This document shows, one piece after another, positions 55,816 to 64,000 of a DNA stretch of 64,000 nucleotides; position 1 is the first letter of the stretch; the number at the start of each line of letters is the position of its first letter. This DNA is from an uncultured Bacteroidales bacterium (lineage in GTDB: Bacteria > Bacteroidota > Bacteroidia > Bacteroidales > Paludibacteraceae). The translations under genes and the position numbers were made by a program. The stretch is from NCBI GenBank assembly GCA_944322025.1, contig CALUOH010000028.1, positions 24,014-88,013 on the forward strand. Direction: 5' to 3'. The notes under the pieces are model-generated. The model was not told where the DNA came from. It was given only the letters and a program-made list of their open reading frames with translations, and did no database searches.

Positions 55816-55859
55816 GGCTCAGCATAGGCTTAAAAGACTAAGCGTGCCAAGCATGAACC
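55816..55859 (-). promoter_or_regulatory. Bipartite hairpin between rpsJ and rplC
   Basis: On the minus strand GGTTCA pairs with TGAGCC (outer, one wobble) and GCTTA with TAAGC (inner), with internal loops. It occupies most of a 96-base gap inside the S10 operon, where neighbours are otherwise within a few to about 30 bases. Confidence 0.4.
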
Positions 55860-55881
55860 TGTTTCTTATACTACTAAAAAC

Positions 55882-56190
55882 TTACGACACCTTAATTTCA
55901 ACGTCAACACCCGAAGGCAATTCCAGTTTCATAAGTGCATCAACAGTCTTGGCCGTAGAACTGTAAATGTCAATAAGACGCTTATAAGAAGAGAGTTCAA
56001 ACTGCTCACGCGACTTCTTATTAACGAATGTCGAACGGTTGACAGTAAAAATTCTCCTGTGAGTTGGCAAGGGTATCGGGCCGCTCACTGTAGCTCCAGC
56101 CGCCTTGACTGTCTTTACAATTTTCTCCGCAGACTTATCTACGAGATTGTGATCGTAAGATTTAAGTTTAATTCTGATTTTCTGACTCAT
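55882..56190 (-). CDS. rpsJ: 30S ribosomal protein S10
   Basis: The 102-residue protein starts [20 protein letters not shown] and has [20 protein letters not shown], the conserved loop. First gene of the S10 segment, 91 bases downstream of fusA. Confidence 0.98.
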   Translation of the reverse strand: MSQKIRIKLKSYDHNLVDKSAEKIVKTVKAAGATVSGPIPLPTHRRIFTVNRSTFVNKKSREQFELSSYKRLIDIYSSTAKTVDALMKLELPSGVDVEIKVS

Positions 56191-56228
56191 CTGTCTTTTA
56201 GTGTTTGTTTATTTTATCAGTATTATAA

Positions 56229-56262
56229 GCAGGGAGTTAAGAGTCATTCGCTAACTCCCTGC
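56229..56262. promoter_or_regulatory. 11-bp hairpin between fusA and rpsJ
   Basis: GCAGGGAGTTA pairs exactly with TAACTCCCTGC around a 12-base loop. No T-run follows on the minus strand, so it looks like an attenuator, processing site or protein-binding leader rather than a full terminator. Confidence 0.5.
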
Positions 56263-56281
56263 CGTTTTATAATGCTTGTTA

Positions 56282-58399
56282 TCAGAGCAAATCTACCCTA
56301 CCTTTTGCCTCAGCAACTACCTCCTTAGCGATAGAAGAAGAAACTTCAGCATAGTGAGAGAACTCCATTGATGAAGTAGCACGTCCGGAAGTGATGGTGC
56401 GGAGAGCGGTCACATAACCGAAGAGCTCAGCCAATGGAACTTTAGCCTTGACAATACGTGCGCCAGTACGGCTGGACTCCATGCCCTCTACCTGGCCGCG
56501 ACGCTTATTAAGGTCGCCAATCACATCACCCATGCTCTCCTCCGGAGTAACAACTTCGAGCTTCATTATAGGCTCAAGCAGCACCGGATGTGCCTTAGCA
56601 CAAGCGTTCTTGAATGCTATCTGGGCACAGATTTCGAATGAGAGCTGGTCAGAGTCAACAGGGTGGAAAGAACCATCCACAAGGACAACTTTCAGAGTGT
56701 CAACCGGGAAGCCAGCAAGCACACCATTCTTCATGGCCATCTGGAAGCCTTTCTGCACAGACGGGATGAACTCCTTAGGTATGTTACCGCCCTTGACCTC
56801 ATCGATGAACTGAAGCGTACCAACAAAGTCCTCATCTACCGGGCCAACCTTAACAATGATATCAGCGTACTTACCACGACCGCCAGACTGTTTCTTATAG
56901 ACCTCACGGAGATCGACAGTATCTTTAATAGACTCCTTATAAGAAACCTGCGGACGACCCTGATTACACTCTACCTTGAACTCGCGTTTCAGACGGTCAA
57001 TAATAATCTCAAGGTGAAGCTCACCCATACCAGAAATGACCGTCTGGCCAGACTGCTCGTCCGTTCTCACAGTAAATGTCGGGTCTTCCTCAGCAAGTTT
57101 GCTGAGACCAACGCCGAGCTTATCAAGGTCAGCCTGAGACTTAGGCTCAACGGCTATACCAATCACTGGCTCCGGGAAGTCTATGGACTCAAGCACAATA
57201 GGAGCGTTCTCATCGCAAAGAGTATCGCCAGTACGGATATCCTTGAAGCCTACGCCTGCACCTATATCACCAGCGCATACCTCCTCAACGGGGTTCTGCT
57301 TGTTAGAGTGCATCTGGAAAAGGCGCGAGATACGCTCTTTCTTATTCGTGCGCGAGTTGAATATATAGGAACCGGCCAATACCTTACCGGAATATACTCT
57401 GAAATAGCAGAGACGGCCGACATACGGGTCTGTCGCAATCTTGAACGCGAGAGCTGTCAGAGGCTCATCGTCAGACGGCTTACGAGATATAGTCACAGTC
57501 TCATCTTTCGGGTCGTGACCTACTATCTCCGGTATATCAAGAGGAGACGGAAGATACTGGCAGACTGCATCGAGCAGAGGCTGCACACCCTTGTTCTTGA
57601 ACGACGAGCCACAGATTATCGGGTTCATCTCCATCTTCAAGGTAGCCTTGCGTATTGCTGCACGAATCTCATCCTCCGTGATAGTCGACGGGTCAGAGAA
57701 ATATTTCTCCATCAGAGCGTCATCAGAAGAAGCGACAGCCTCAAGCATCTTGTCACGCCACTCCTCAGCCTCGGCGAGAAGGTCGGAAGGAATATCCTCA
57801 ACGCTGTAATCAGCACCCATTGTCTCATCGTGCCAATAGATGGCCTTCATGCGGACGAGGTCAACTATACCCCTGAAATTCTCCTCTGCGCCGATAGGAA
57901 TCTGAATCGGGCACGGGTTAGCACCGAGAACCTCACGTATCTGCCTTACGACATCGAAGAAGTTAGCACCGGAGCGGTCCATCTTGTTGACATAGCCGAT
58001 ACGCGGCACGCTATATTTATCAGCCTGACGCCATACGGTCTCGGACTGCGGCTCAACACCGCCCACAGCACAGAATGTCGCGACAGCACCGTCGAGTATG
58101 CGGAGCGAACGCTCTACCTCGGCAGTGAAGTCCACGTGCCCCGGAGTGTCAATCAGGTTAATGCGGTACTGCTGGCCGGCATAGTTCCAACGCGTAGTCG
58201 TAGCGGCAGAAGTGATGGTTATACCACGCTCCTGCTCCTGAGCCATCCAGTCCATGGTGGCCGCGCCGTCATGCACCTCGCCAATCTTGTGGGTCAGACC
58301 TGTATAGAACAAAATACGCTCTGAAGTAGTCGTCTTACCGGCATCGATGTGCGCCATGATACCGATATTACGAGTAAGAGCCAAATTGTGTTTTGCCAT
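56282..58399 (-). CDS. fusA: Elongation factor G
   Basis: The 705-residue GTPase drives translocation. G motifs: [15 protein letters not shown] (P-loop), DTPGH and NKMD. Later domains show [18 protein letters not shown] and the C-terminal '[20 protein letters not shown]'. It lies between rpsG and rpsJ in the str position. Confidence 0.98.
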   Translation of the reverse strand: MAKHNLALTRNIGIMAHIDAGKTTTSERILFYTGLTHKIGEVHDGAATMDWMAQEQERGITITSAATTTRWNYAGQQYRINLIDTPGHVDFTAEVERSLRILDGAVATFCAVGGVEPQSETVWRQADKYSVPRIGYVNKMDRSGANFFDVVRQIREVLGANPCPIQIPIGAEENFRGIVDLVRMKAIYWHDETMGADYSVEDIPSDLLAEAEEWRDKMLEAVASSDDALMEKYFSDPSTITEDEIRAAIRKATLKMEMNPIICGSSFKNKGVQPLLDAVCQYLPSPLDIPEIVGHDPKDETVTISRKPSDDEPLTALAFKIATDPYVGRLCYFRVYSGKVLAGSYIFNSRTNKKERISRLFQMHSNKQNPVEEVCAGDIGAGVGFKDIRTGDTLCDENAPIVLESIDFPEPVIGIAVEPKSQADLDKLGVGLSKLAEEDPTFTVRTDEQSGQTVISGMGELHLEIIIDRLKREFKVECNQGRPQVSYKESIKDTVDLREVYKKQSGGRGKYADIIVKVGPVDEDFVGTLQFIDEVKGGNIPKEFIPSVQKGFQMAMKNGVLAGFPVDTLKVVLVDGSFHPVDSDQLSFEICAQIAFKNACAKAHPVLLEPIMKLEVVTPEESMGDVIGDLNKRRGQVEGMESSRTGARIVKAKVPLAELFGYVTALRTITSGRATSSMEFSHYAEVSSSIAKEVVAEAKGRVDLL

Positions 58400-58430
58400 T
58401 TGCTATATCCTTATCTTTTTATATTACAAA

Positions 58431-58907
58431 TTAGAAACGGAAATGTGCGAATGCACGGTTAGCCTCCGCCATACGGTGAATCTCCTCCTTACGCTTGAAT
58501 GCGCCGCCCTGACTGTTGAAGCCGTCGACAATCTCAGCCGCGAGCTTCTCGGCCATGGAGTGGCCAGACCTTTTGCGGGCGTAGTTAATAAGGTTTTTCA
58601 TTGAAATCGATTCTTTCCTGTCGGGACGAATCTCTGTCGGAACCTGGAAAGTAGCGCCACCGACACGGCGAGACTTAACCTCCACCTGCGGAGTCACGTT
58701 CTCAAGCGCCTTCTTCCATATATCGAGAGGAGTCTTCTCTTCGTTGGGAAGTTTGTTCTTCACGATGTCGAGCGCGCCGTAGAATATGCTGAACGCGATG
58801 CTCTTCTTGCCATCGTACATCAAGTGGTTGACGAACTTTGTCACCATCACTTCGTTAAAAACGGGATCCGGGAGGATCACACGCTTTTTGGGAGTCGCTT
58901 TTCTCAT
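58431..58907 (-). CDS. rpsG: 30S ribosomal protein S7
   Basis: The 158-residue protein starts [20 protein letters not shown] and has the [20 protein letters not shown] block. In E. coli S7 represses the operon by binding the rpsL-rpsG spacer. Here that spacer is 171 bases. Confidence 0.98.
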   Translation of the reverse strand: MRKATPKKRVILPDPVFNEVMVTKFVNHLMYDGKKSIAFSIFYGALDIVKNKLPNEEKTPLDIWKKALENVTPQVEVKSRRVGGATFQVPTEIRPDRKESISMKNLINYARKRSGHSMAEKLAAEIVDGFNSQGGAFKRKEEIHRMAEANRAFAHFRF

Positions 58908-59002
58908 TGTTATAAATTTACGTTTTTGCTTTGGCTGTAAGCTTCAACCTAAGTTCCTCCGAACCGGTTTACTCAACCTTTATCAGGACCAAAAATCAAA
59001 AA

Positions 59003-59033
59003 CTTGATTAATTAAAAAGTTAATTAAAACAAG
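59003..59033 (-). promoter_or_regulatory. AT-rich hairpin in the rpsL-rpsG spacer
   Basis: TTAATTAA twice plus CTTG/CAAG form a stem. On the minus strand TTTTTGATTTTT follows it, so it could act as an attenuator. The 171-base spacer (58908-59078) is the longest in the superoperon. Confidence 0.45.
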
Positions 59034-59078
59034 ATGTCTCTTTTAGAAAAAGGAAATGGTTTGTTGTATTCGGGCTGT

Positions 59079-59480
59079 TTATTTCTTCTTAGCGGGAGCA
59101 GCCTGACCCGGCTTCGGACGCTTCGCACCGTATTTGGAACGACGCTGAGTGCGGCCAGCAACACCTGCTGTGTCAAGAGTGCCGCGGACGATGTGATAGC
59201 GTACACCCGGGAGGTCCTTCACACGACCGCCACGCACCATCACGATGGAGTGCTCCTGCAAGTTGTGACCCTCGCCCGGTATATAAGCGTTGACCTCCTT
59301 AGAGTTCGTGAGACGCACACGCGCCACCTTACGCATGGCGGAGTTAGGCTTCTTAGGCGTGGTGGTATAAACACGCACGCACACGCCGCGACGCTGCGGG
59401 CACGAATCAAGTGCCGGAGCTTTACTTTTCTCCTCCAGAGTAACCCTTCCTTTTCTAACTAATTGCTGAATTGTAGGCAT
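59079..59480 (-). CDS. rpsL: 30S ribosomal protein S12
   Basis: The 133-residue protein starts [20 protein letters not shown] and contains [20 protein letters not shown], with Lys at the streptomycin-contact position, the wild-type form. It is the first gene of the str-S10-spc-alpha superoperon. Confidence 0.98.
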   Translation of the reverse strand: MPTIQQLVRKGRVTLEEKSKAPALDSCPQRRGVCVRVYTTTPKKPNSAMRKVARVRLTNSKEVNAYIPGEGHNLQEHSIVMVRGGRVKDLPGVRYHIVRGTLDTAGVAGRTQRRSKYGAKRPKPGQAAPAKKK

Positions 59481-59536
59481 TTCTTTCTGATTTTATGACT
59501 TTAATTATTTTTGAATCCACCCATCAAACGGGCTTG

Positions 59537-59567
59537 CAAAGGTACGACTATTTTCTGACACGGCAAA
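59537..59567 (-). promoter_or_regulatory. Promoter of the ribosomal superoperon (rpsL)
   Basis: On the minus strand -33 TTTG and -7 TACCTTTG with exactly 19 bases between them, a perfect consensus. The predicted start near 59530 leaves a leader of about 50 bases. Confidence 0.85.
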
Positions 59568-59689
59568 GGGTAAAGCATATTTTTTTTGTCTATCAACTGT
59601 TTAGACGATTTCATGGGGTATTGAGGCGAGGGATGCGGATGGCACAGAGACACCTGACGGTACGGGGTGCAATGGGCAAAACAGGAAAC

Positions 59690-59840
59690 AGGAAGATGAA
59701 GTGTCAATATTGAACGTTTTAGATGAAAAAAGGCGAGATTCTGTCTTTCCGCTGGCTTGAGGGTAGGGAGAGGATAGCGGCGAGATAGCTGAGGGGTAGC
59801 TAAACCCTATGTGAACCAAGAGGTTAGATGCGTTATAGGA
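59690..59840 (-). repeat. Dispersed 11-bp-array repeat, copy 4
   Basis: On the minus strand CTAACCTCTTGGTTCACA precedes 11-mers AGCTACCCC, TCAGCTATCTC, GCCGCTATCCT and CTCCCTACCCT (about 59756-59802), then CAAGCCAGCGGAAAGACAG and a flank ending near CCTGTTTCCTGTTTTGCCCA. The 480-bp gap 59481-59960 holds only this, the rpsL promoter and the terminator at 59901. Confidence 0.75.
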
Positions 59841-59900
59841 TATACTACCAGAATGGCCATTGGAATTGGAGTGGAGGAAACAGAGATGGGGAGTGGCAAT

Positions 59901-59933
59901 AAAAAAACGGACGGGAGAGAAGTCCCGTCCGCC
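59901..59933 (-). terminator. Terminator of the TlpA/DUF6029/Omp28 operon
   Basis: CGGACGGGA/TCCCGTCCG with a 6-base loop is followed by seven T on the minus strand. Confidence 0.9.
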
Positions 59934-59960
59934 AATGTCTAAACTGAATGAACGCGCCGA

Positions 59961-60455
59961 TTATTCAGCGGGAGTGTACTGATATACTACGTTGACAGTA
60001 ACCGTGTTTTCCGGATACTCTTCCGCGTAGAAGGTATATACAGCCTTGAACTCAGCTGCCTTTGTAGCGTCATTCGGTTTGCAGTGAGCTGAGAAGCCTG
60101 CATAGTCAGTAGACCTCAAATCTTCCGCCAAGCGATATTCAGTGGACGTCGGCAGACAAGTACCGTCCGCCTGACACAGCTCCTGTGACGCATCGCCATC
60201 GAGCTGAACCCTCACCATGATGTTCTCGTAATCATCAGTGATGTTTTCTACATATCCATCAAAGATTACCTGCCCCTGATCATTGAGTTCAGATACTGTG
60301 ATTGTTGTATTGTCTGTCAACTCTGTACCGTCAGCCGCTGTAACACTACCCTGATAAACTTTTATTACAGGCTCATCGGGTTTTACTTCTTTCTCTTCAC
60401 AAGCCGCGAACAGCAATGCGGCTGCCGCAAGCAAAAAATAGAATTTTGTTCTCAT
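59961..60455 (-). CDS. Lipoprotein of unknown function, Omp28-operon partner
   Basis: The 164-residue protein has a lipoprotein signal (MRTKFYFLLAAAALLFAAC, Cys19). The mature region is beta-rich and acidic, with a single predicted Ig-like or sandwich fold (ITVSELNDQGQVIFDGYVEN, then TVTVNVVYQYTPAE). Three further Cys (in LCQADGTC and AHCKP) may form disulfides. It lies 40 bases downstream of the Omp28-like gene and is the last of the operon. No domain recognised. Confidence 0.75.
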   Translation of the reverse strand: MRTKFYFLLAAAALLFAACEEKEVKPDEPVIKVYQGSVTAADGTELTDNTTITVSELNDQGQVIFDGYVENITDDYENIMVRVQLDGDASQELCQADGTCLPTSTEYRLAEDLRSTDYAGFSAHCKPNDATKAAEFKAVYTFYAEEYPENTVTVNVVYQYTPAE

Positions 60456-60495
60456 AATAAATCTGTATTAATAGGTTAGTAATTCGTATTTAAAT

Positions 60496-61359
60496 TCAAT
60501 GGGTAGAGGCCTCGCCGAGCGGCAGTATCGCCGCCTGCATCACGTCGCCGCGCGTCTCGGAATTGTAAATGTAAGCAACTACCGAACAGTTGTCCTTGAC
60601 CCACGGGTCACGTATGGTTATCTCAAACTCTCTCGGAGTGGATGTCTGTCCTACTTCGGGCATGGTGACAGACTCTCCCCACGTGCCGTTTACGACAGTA
60701 CGCAGCACATGGTTATGCTCATAGTTGGGATTAGTCACGCCATCATCAACCTGAGAGCCTATTATGCCGTCCTCGACAAGCTCGACAACGAGAGAGACCT
60801 GATGGTCAATCGCCTCAAGCGACTCAACGGAGACTGCTACCTTCACAACGCTGTCGGGCAAAGAGGCATCGTCCACACGCTCTATGTACAAATCGGCAAC
60901 GGGCGGCACAAGGAGCGCACGCACTACCTCAGTAGCCCACACGTCGTAGTTCAACAGTATTCCATCAGGGTCTATGGCATTGTCTGAGACGGCGCGGTTG
61001 ACCATACCACAAGGATAACCCTGAGTCGGAGTTCCGCCGACGGCAAGGAAATATTCGTTCACTTCCGAAATACGGAAATCCTGCTCTCCCTCAAACGGCT
61101 CACCATAGGTGCCTGTATTAGTGCCGTGCATGCCGACAACAACGAGATTGTCGGGATATTCCGCCAAGAGGTCATGCGCTATTCTCGCCGCCGAAGGGCA
61201 GTTGGTACACCGCACACCTGTAAACTCCTCGAGCAGGACAACCCTTCTCGTCTCACCGACAACCACAGGCTCAGAGCGTTCGCCCTCAGGTATAACCTCA
61301 CAAGCGGCAAACGCCACGACGGCACAAAGTGATATAATAAAATGTTTCAACATACTCAT
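60496..61359 (-). CDS. Omp28-like outer-membrane lipoprotein with thioredoxin-type CxxC
   Basis: The 287-residue lipoprotein (lipidated Cys20 in VVAFAAC) has 'VVLLEEFTGVRCTNCPSA', a thioredoxin-fold start with redox CxxC (C51, C54), and a beta-rich C-terminal domain as in Bacteroidetes Omp28-related proteins. GGAGG lies just before the ATG at 61359. A second ATG two codons on is possible. It lies between the DUF6029 barrel and the small lipoprotein, downstream of a TlpA-like thioredoxin, so thiol chemistry may be the common theme. Confidence 0.85.
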   Translation of the reverse strand: MSMLKHFIISLCAVVAFAACEVIPEGERSEPVVVGETRRVVLLEEFTGVRCTNCPSAARIAHDLLAEYPDNLVVVGMHGTNTGTYGEPFEGEQDFRISEVNEYFLAVGGTPTQGYPCGMVNRAVSDNAIDPDGILLNYDVWATEVVRALLVPPVADLYIERVDDASLPDSVVKVAVSVESLEAIDHQVSLVVELVEDGIIGSQVDDGVTNPNYEHNHVLRTVVNGTWGESVTMPEVGQTSTPREFEITIRDPWVKDNCSVVAYIYNSETRGDVMQAAILPLGEASTH

Positions 61360-61372
61360 TCGTCCTCCCCCC

Positions 61373-63106
61373 TTAGAAGTTCACATTATAAGAGACAGTC
61401 AGACCCTTGCTGGCCGGGACATAGCGGCAGACACCACCCGAACAGTTGTATCCGGCGCGTGTACGACCATAGGCCACCTGCACGCGGTGAGCGCCCCAGC
61501 TGTAAGCCACAGAGGCCTTGTAATAGTGCTGCTTCGTCTCGTCTATATTATACATGTCCGAAATCTCAATCATCAAGTCATGGAAGAGAGAGAGCTCATA
61601 GAGTGCATAGACCCACTGCCCACGGTCCTGCTTCGTGTGGAGATACTGCACCTCCGCACGCATACCCACCTTGCTTATGGGCTTGTAGACCAGTTCGAGA
61701 ATGGCGATGTTGGACTTCACGAGGTCGCCCGGCTTAGCCCCGGCGAAATTGGATTCGTGCATGTGACCCTCTACAACGGTCTGATTGTATATCTGGTACA
61801 TATACATGGCCGTGAACTGGAACGTGCGGTGCAACTTCTTGCTTATCTCCACATTCACATCGAGATAGTACATGTCATCGCCGAAGCCGAAGAACTTGGA
61901 GGTGTATCCGTCAGTTCCCTGATAGACACCGCCCACACCACGTATCCATTCCTTGTCAAGAGAGTGGATATAAGATGCGGTTATACGGGTGTTAGTACCA
62001 TACTTACCTCCGAGCGGAGTGCCGCGCTTAAAATTGTAGCGCGCCTCGGCCTGAAACGCCCATTCGCCGTCAGGCTGAGTGGCGTAAGGGTACATGGCTG
62101 CAAGGGCGTAAGTGTGCGTCATCGAAAAGGCGGGCAGATTATTGATGAAAGCCGCCGAACCGGACTGCGAACGCGAACTGCGGAACGACATGTTGTCGCT
62201 CCTCTTTGCCTGAACGAGGAAACTCATGCCCCTCTGCGAATAGGAAGCAGAGAGCATAACCGCGCTACCGGGCTTGTATATGTAACCGTTGTCGAAGGAC
62301 GGGTCGTTAGCCTTGTAGGCATACTCCGCCAAGACATTCCAGCCGCCTTTCGAGAAGTTGATGCGGAAATCAGCCGCCCCCACGAACTCGGGCAGGTTCA
62401 GACGCTGCAATCCGTCAACACCGCCGAAATATATATCAGTCTCAGGCTCATACTTGCTCACATACGACGCTCCGAAGAGGAGGCGATAGTCGTTCTCCAT
62501 CATCTGCGGTATCCACTCCTCAAAACTCAGTTCGAGGTCAGCACCCATCACAGCCCCTTTGCTGTAATCAAATCCGAAGCCGTTAGAGCTGTTGAAGTTC
62601 CAGTACTTGCGCTGCATACCACCGAGAGCCTTGATGCGTATACCCTTATAGGGGTTGACCGATAGACGCGCACCGCGCAACGCATTGTCAATGGCAAGCG
62701 GCCTGTCCTCATAGCTACGGAGTATGAAACCCGAACCGAACTGTTCATAGAAGTCTCCCACCGTAAGCTCCACCATCTTATATCGTCCCGTCACATAGAA
62801 ATGCGGGATGCCCGCGCCGGCATACGCGCTTTCGAAGCCGGGCAGCGGATTGTTCAACAACTCGAGACGTGCACCCGCAGTCACATACTGGCTACTCAAA
62901 GTGAGGTCGAGAAACGTGTTCGACAGGAAATTGGCATCATAGTGATCGGGTGTGCCTATAAGCGTATCCACCTCAGGGAAAAGCATGTCAGTCTGCAAGC
63001 TTCCGGAGAGTGTAACACCCTGCCCCTCCTGCGCCTGCGCCGTACCCAAAGCAGAGAGCAACACGCAGCACAGAAGAGTTGTCAAAAACCTTTTCATCCG
63101 CGGCAT
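61373..63106 (-). CDS. DUF6029 family outer-membrane beta-barrel
   Basis: The 577-residue protein has a signal peptide (MKRFLTTLLCCVLLSALGTA within the first 30 residues) and then a long series of amphipathic strands rich in Tyr and Gly, ending SKGLTVSYNVNF, the C-terminal barrel signature. Members of DUF6029 are predicted outer-membrane proteins. The frame's first ATG at 63106 follows the tlpA-like stop by 5 bases; ATG at 63097 is an alternative. Function is unknown. Confidence 0.85.
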   Translation of the reverse strand: MPRMKRFLTTLLCCVLLSALGTAQAQEGQGVTLSGSLQTDMLFPEVDTLIGTPDHYDANFLSNTFLDLTLSSQYVTAGARLELLNNPLPGFESAYAGAGIPHFYVTGRYKMVELTVGDFYEQFGSGFILRSYEDRPLAIDNALRGARLSVNPYKGIRIKALGGMQRKYWNFNSSNGFGFDYSKGAVMGADLELSFEEWIPQMMENDYRLLFGASYVSKYEPETDIYFGGVDGLQRLNLPEFVGAADFRINFSKGGWNVLAEYAYKANDPSFDNGYIYKPGSAVMLSASYSQRGMSFLVQAKRSDNMSFRSSRSQSGSAAFINNLPAFSMTHTYALAAMYPYATQPDGEWAFQAEARYNFKRGTPLGGKYGTNTRITASYIHSLDKEWIRGVGGVYQGTDGYTSKFFGFGDDMYYLDVNVEISKKLHRTFQFTAMYMYQIYNQTVVEGHMHESNFAGAKPGDLVKSNIAILELVYKPISKVGMRAEVQYLHTKQDRGQWVYALYELSLFHDLMIEISDMYNIDETKQHYYKASVAYSWGAHRVQVAYGRTRAGYNCSGGVCRYVPASKGLTVSYNVNF

Positions 63107-63111
63107 CAGAA

Positions 63112-63594
63112 TCACTTAATAAGTTCGCGAACCTTCTCAATCAGCTTTTCCTCAGAGCCGGGAGTGTAGCTTGTGTGGGTGTAGACTATCTTGCCGTTAC
63201 CGTCAATGACGAAGACGGCCGGGATATTCTGCACGTTCATGGCACGCTTGAAGTCTCCGTTCGGGTCGAGCAGCACTTCATACTCCCAGCCGTTGCTGTT
63301 TACAAGCGGCTTAACTTTCTGTATGTTCTGACCCTGGTCAATAGAAACGGCAACCAGCTTGACACCAGTCTCGTCCTGCCAGTCAACATAAACGTCGTTT
63401 ATAGCGTTCAACTCTTTCTGACAGGGCTTACACCATGTAGCAAAGAAGCTGATAATAAACGGTTTGCCATCATTATTCAACTCGCTCGTATTAACCGGCT
63501 TGCCATCCATGTCTTTCAAGGAGACGGACGGCAGCTGAGCGAAACACCCCAAGGACATTACAGCCAAGAGGGACAAAACAATAGTCTTTCTCAT
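63112..63594 (-). CDS. TlpA-family thioredoxin-like protein
   Basis: The ATG at 63594 gives MRKTIVLSLLAVMSLGCFAQ, an export signal, and a 160-residue protein. The active-site motif FFATWCKPCQKE has C55 and C58 separated by two residues, followed by 'AVFVIDGNGKIVYTHTSYTPG', the TlpA/ResA fold. It would reduce or isomerise disulfides in the envelope. First gene of the operon with DUF6029, Omp28-like and lipoprotein genes. A -7 TACTTTTG (minus strand, 63674-63681) lies about 80 bases upstream. A longer reading to 63780 crosses it and is rejected. Confidence 0.92.
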   Translation of the reverse strand: MRKTIVLSLLAVMSLGCFAQLPSVSLKDMDGKPVNTSELNNDGKPFIISFFATWCKPCQKELNAINDVYVDWQDETGVKLVAVSIDQGQNIQKVKPLVNSNGWEYEVLLDPNGDFKRAMNVQNIPAVFVIDGNGKIVYTHTSYTPGSEEKLIEKVRELIK

Positions 63595-63673
63595 AACGTT
63601 GTAGTGTGTTTTAATTATAAATTCTTCCTTTTTCACTGCATGTACAAGCAGTGCATAATATAACATTGACTTG

Positions 63674-63681
63674 CAAAAGTA
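63674..63681 (-). promoter_or_regulatory. -7 box TACTTTTG of the TlpA operon
   Basis: TAnnTTTG match on the minus strand 80 bases upstream of the TlpA start. No clear -33 at 19-21 bases. Beyond it to 64000 no gene was seen. Confidence 0.5.
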
Positions 63682-64000
63682 CAAAAAAGCATTGTAATAC
63701 GAAGCATCAGACCTGTCAATCAAGGAAAATATAACATATTTTACCGATATGGTGATGCCGACACAGCCGAGAGAGAGCATTTCACCATACCTCGCGGGCA
63801 GGCGGATACGTCAAGAAGAGAGGCTGCAACGGGGAGGCGAATGCGGCGGCCGATAGCTATACATTAGTTATATATGCGAATCAGGAGTTGAAAATAGCAT
63901 CTGATTCAAGTTTTAAAAGTTTGTAATTCAGTTGATTATCTCATTGTTTTATTTTGTAATCTCCTTGAAAATCAGTATATTAGAGCAATAATTCCACTTA

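Noticed and set aside
56663..58324. 553-residue open frame on the plus strand
   Set aside because: Complement of fusA. No recognisable domains, and EF-G motifs on the other strand are intact.
61109..62665. 518-residue open frame on the plus strand
   Set aside because: Shadow of the Omp28-like and DUF6029 genes, without signal or motif.

Overview
This window is a chromosomal stretch of a Bacteroidota bacterium, almost certainly order Bacteroidales. Three things point there. Promoters match the Bacteroidetes housekeeping consensus TTTG-N19/20-TAnnTTTG rather than TTGACA/TATAAT. Lineage-specific families are present: DUF4286, DUF4494, DUF6029, Omp28-like lipoproteins, the 30-residue AURKAIP1/COX24-like basic protein, and RNase Y beside ZapA. 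Many protein starts lack a good Shine-Dalgarno. No rRNA, CRISPR array, prophage or intact insertion sequence was seen. A genus cannot be assigned from sequence alone.

Layout. (1) 1-8536, minus strand: a lipid/pigment operon resembling aryl-polyene/flexirubin-type type II fatty-acid clusters. It runs TetR regulator, PlsC-like acyltransferase, ketosynthase, ACP, degenerate hotdog dehydratase, hotdog thioesterase, then glmS, FabG reductase, LolA-like carrier and an FAD-dependent oxidoreductase cut by the window edge. A 32-bp palindromic operator sits at the TetR promoter. (2) 8800-13870: a PfkB-family kinase, two identical tRNA-Asn genes, a WalJ-like metallo-beta-lactamase-fold protein, and a tightly overlapping trio (outer-membrane-type protein, metallophosphoesterase lipoprotein, Nudix hydrolase). 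(3) 14043-20630, plus strand: a 1012-residue TPR protein with a beta-barrel partner, then L21-L27 behind a structured leader, DUF4286 and RuvC. (4) 20698-28415: a winged-helix regulator plus membrane protein with twin operators, RsmE, two lipoproteins (one with a cysteine-rich tail), DUF4494, a YggS-type PLP protein, indolepyruvate oxidoreductase IorAB and EF-P. (5) 29014-41108: a coiled-coil protein with ZapA, RNase Y, RNase G, HU with a tiny basic protein, TsaD, TamB, a DUF721 protein and guanine deaminase. (6) 41376-59480, minus strand: the complete str-S10-spc-alpha ribosomal superoperon from rpsL to rplQ, with fusA, secY, map, infA and rpoA. (7) 59961-63594: an envelope redox operon (TlpA-like thioredoxin, DUF6029 barrel, Omp28-like lipoprotein, small lipoprotein).

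The most unusual material is intergenic. Four spacers (about 3.8, 11.5, 24.1 and 59.8 kb) carry copies of one dispersed repeat family. Each copy has a short array of degenerate 11-bp units (consensus near nnnGCTACCCT) followed by a conserved flank of about 90 bp ending in CCTGTTTTACGCA. A second family, with core AAGGTTAAAAACACGTACTCTCG-like sequence, has three copies (11.3, 28.60 and 28.77 kb). A small element with IS5-type ends lies near 41.2 kb. Several intergenic RNAs look regulatory: the L21 leader, the RNase G leader hairpin, and the long rpsL-rpsG gap.
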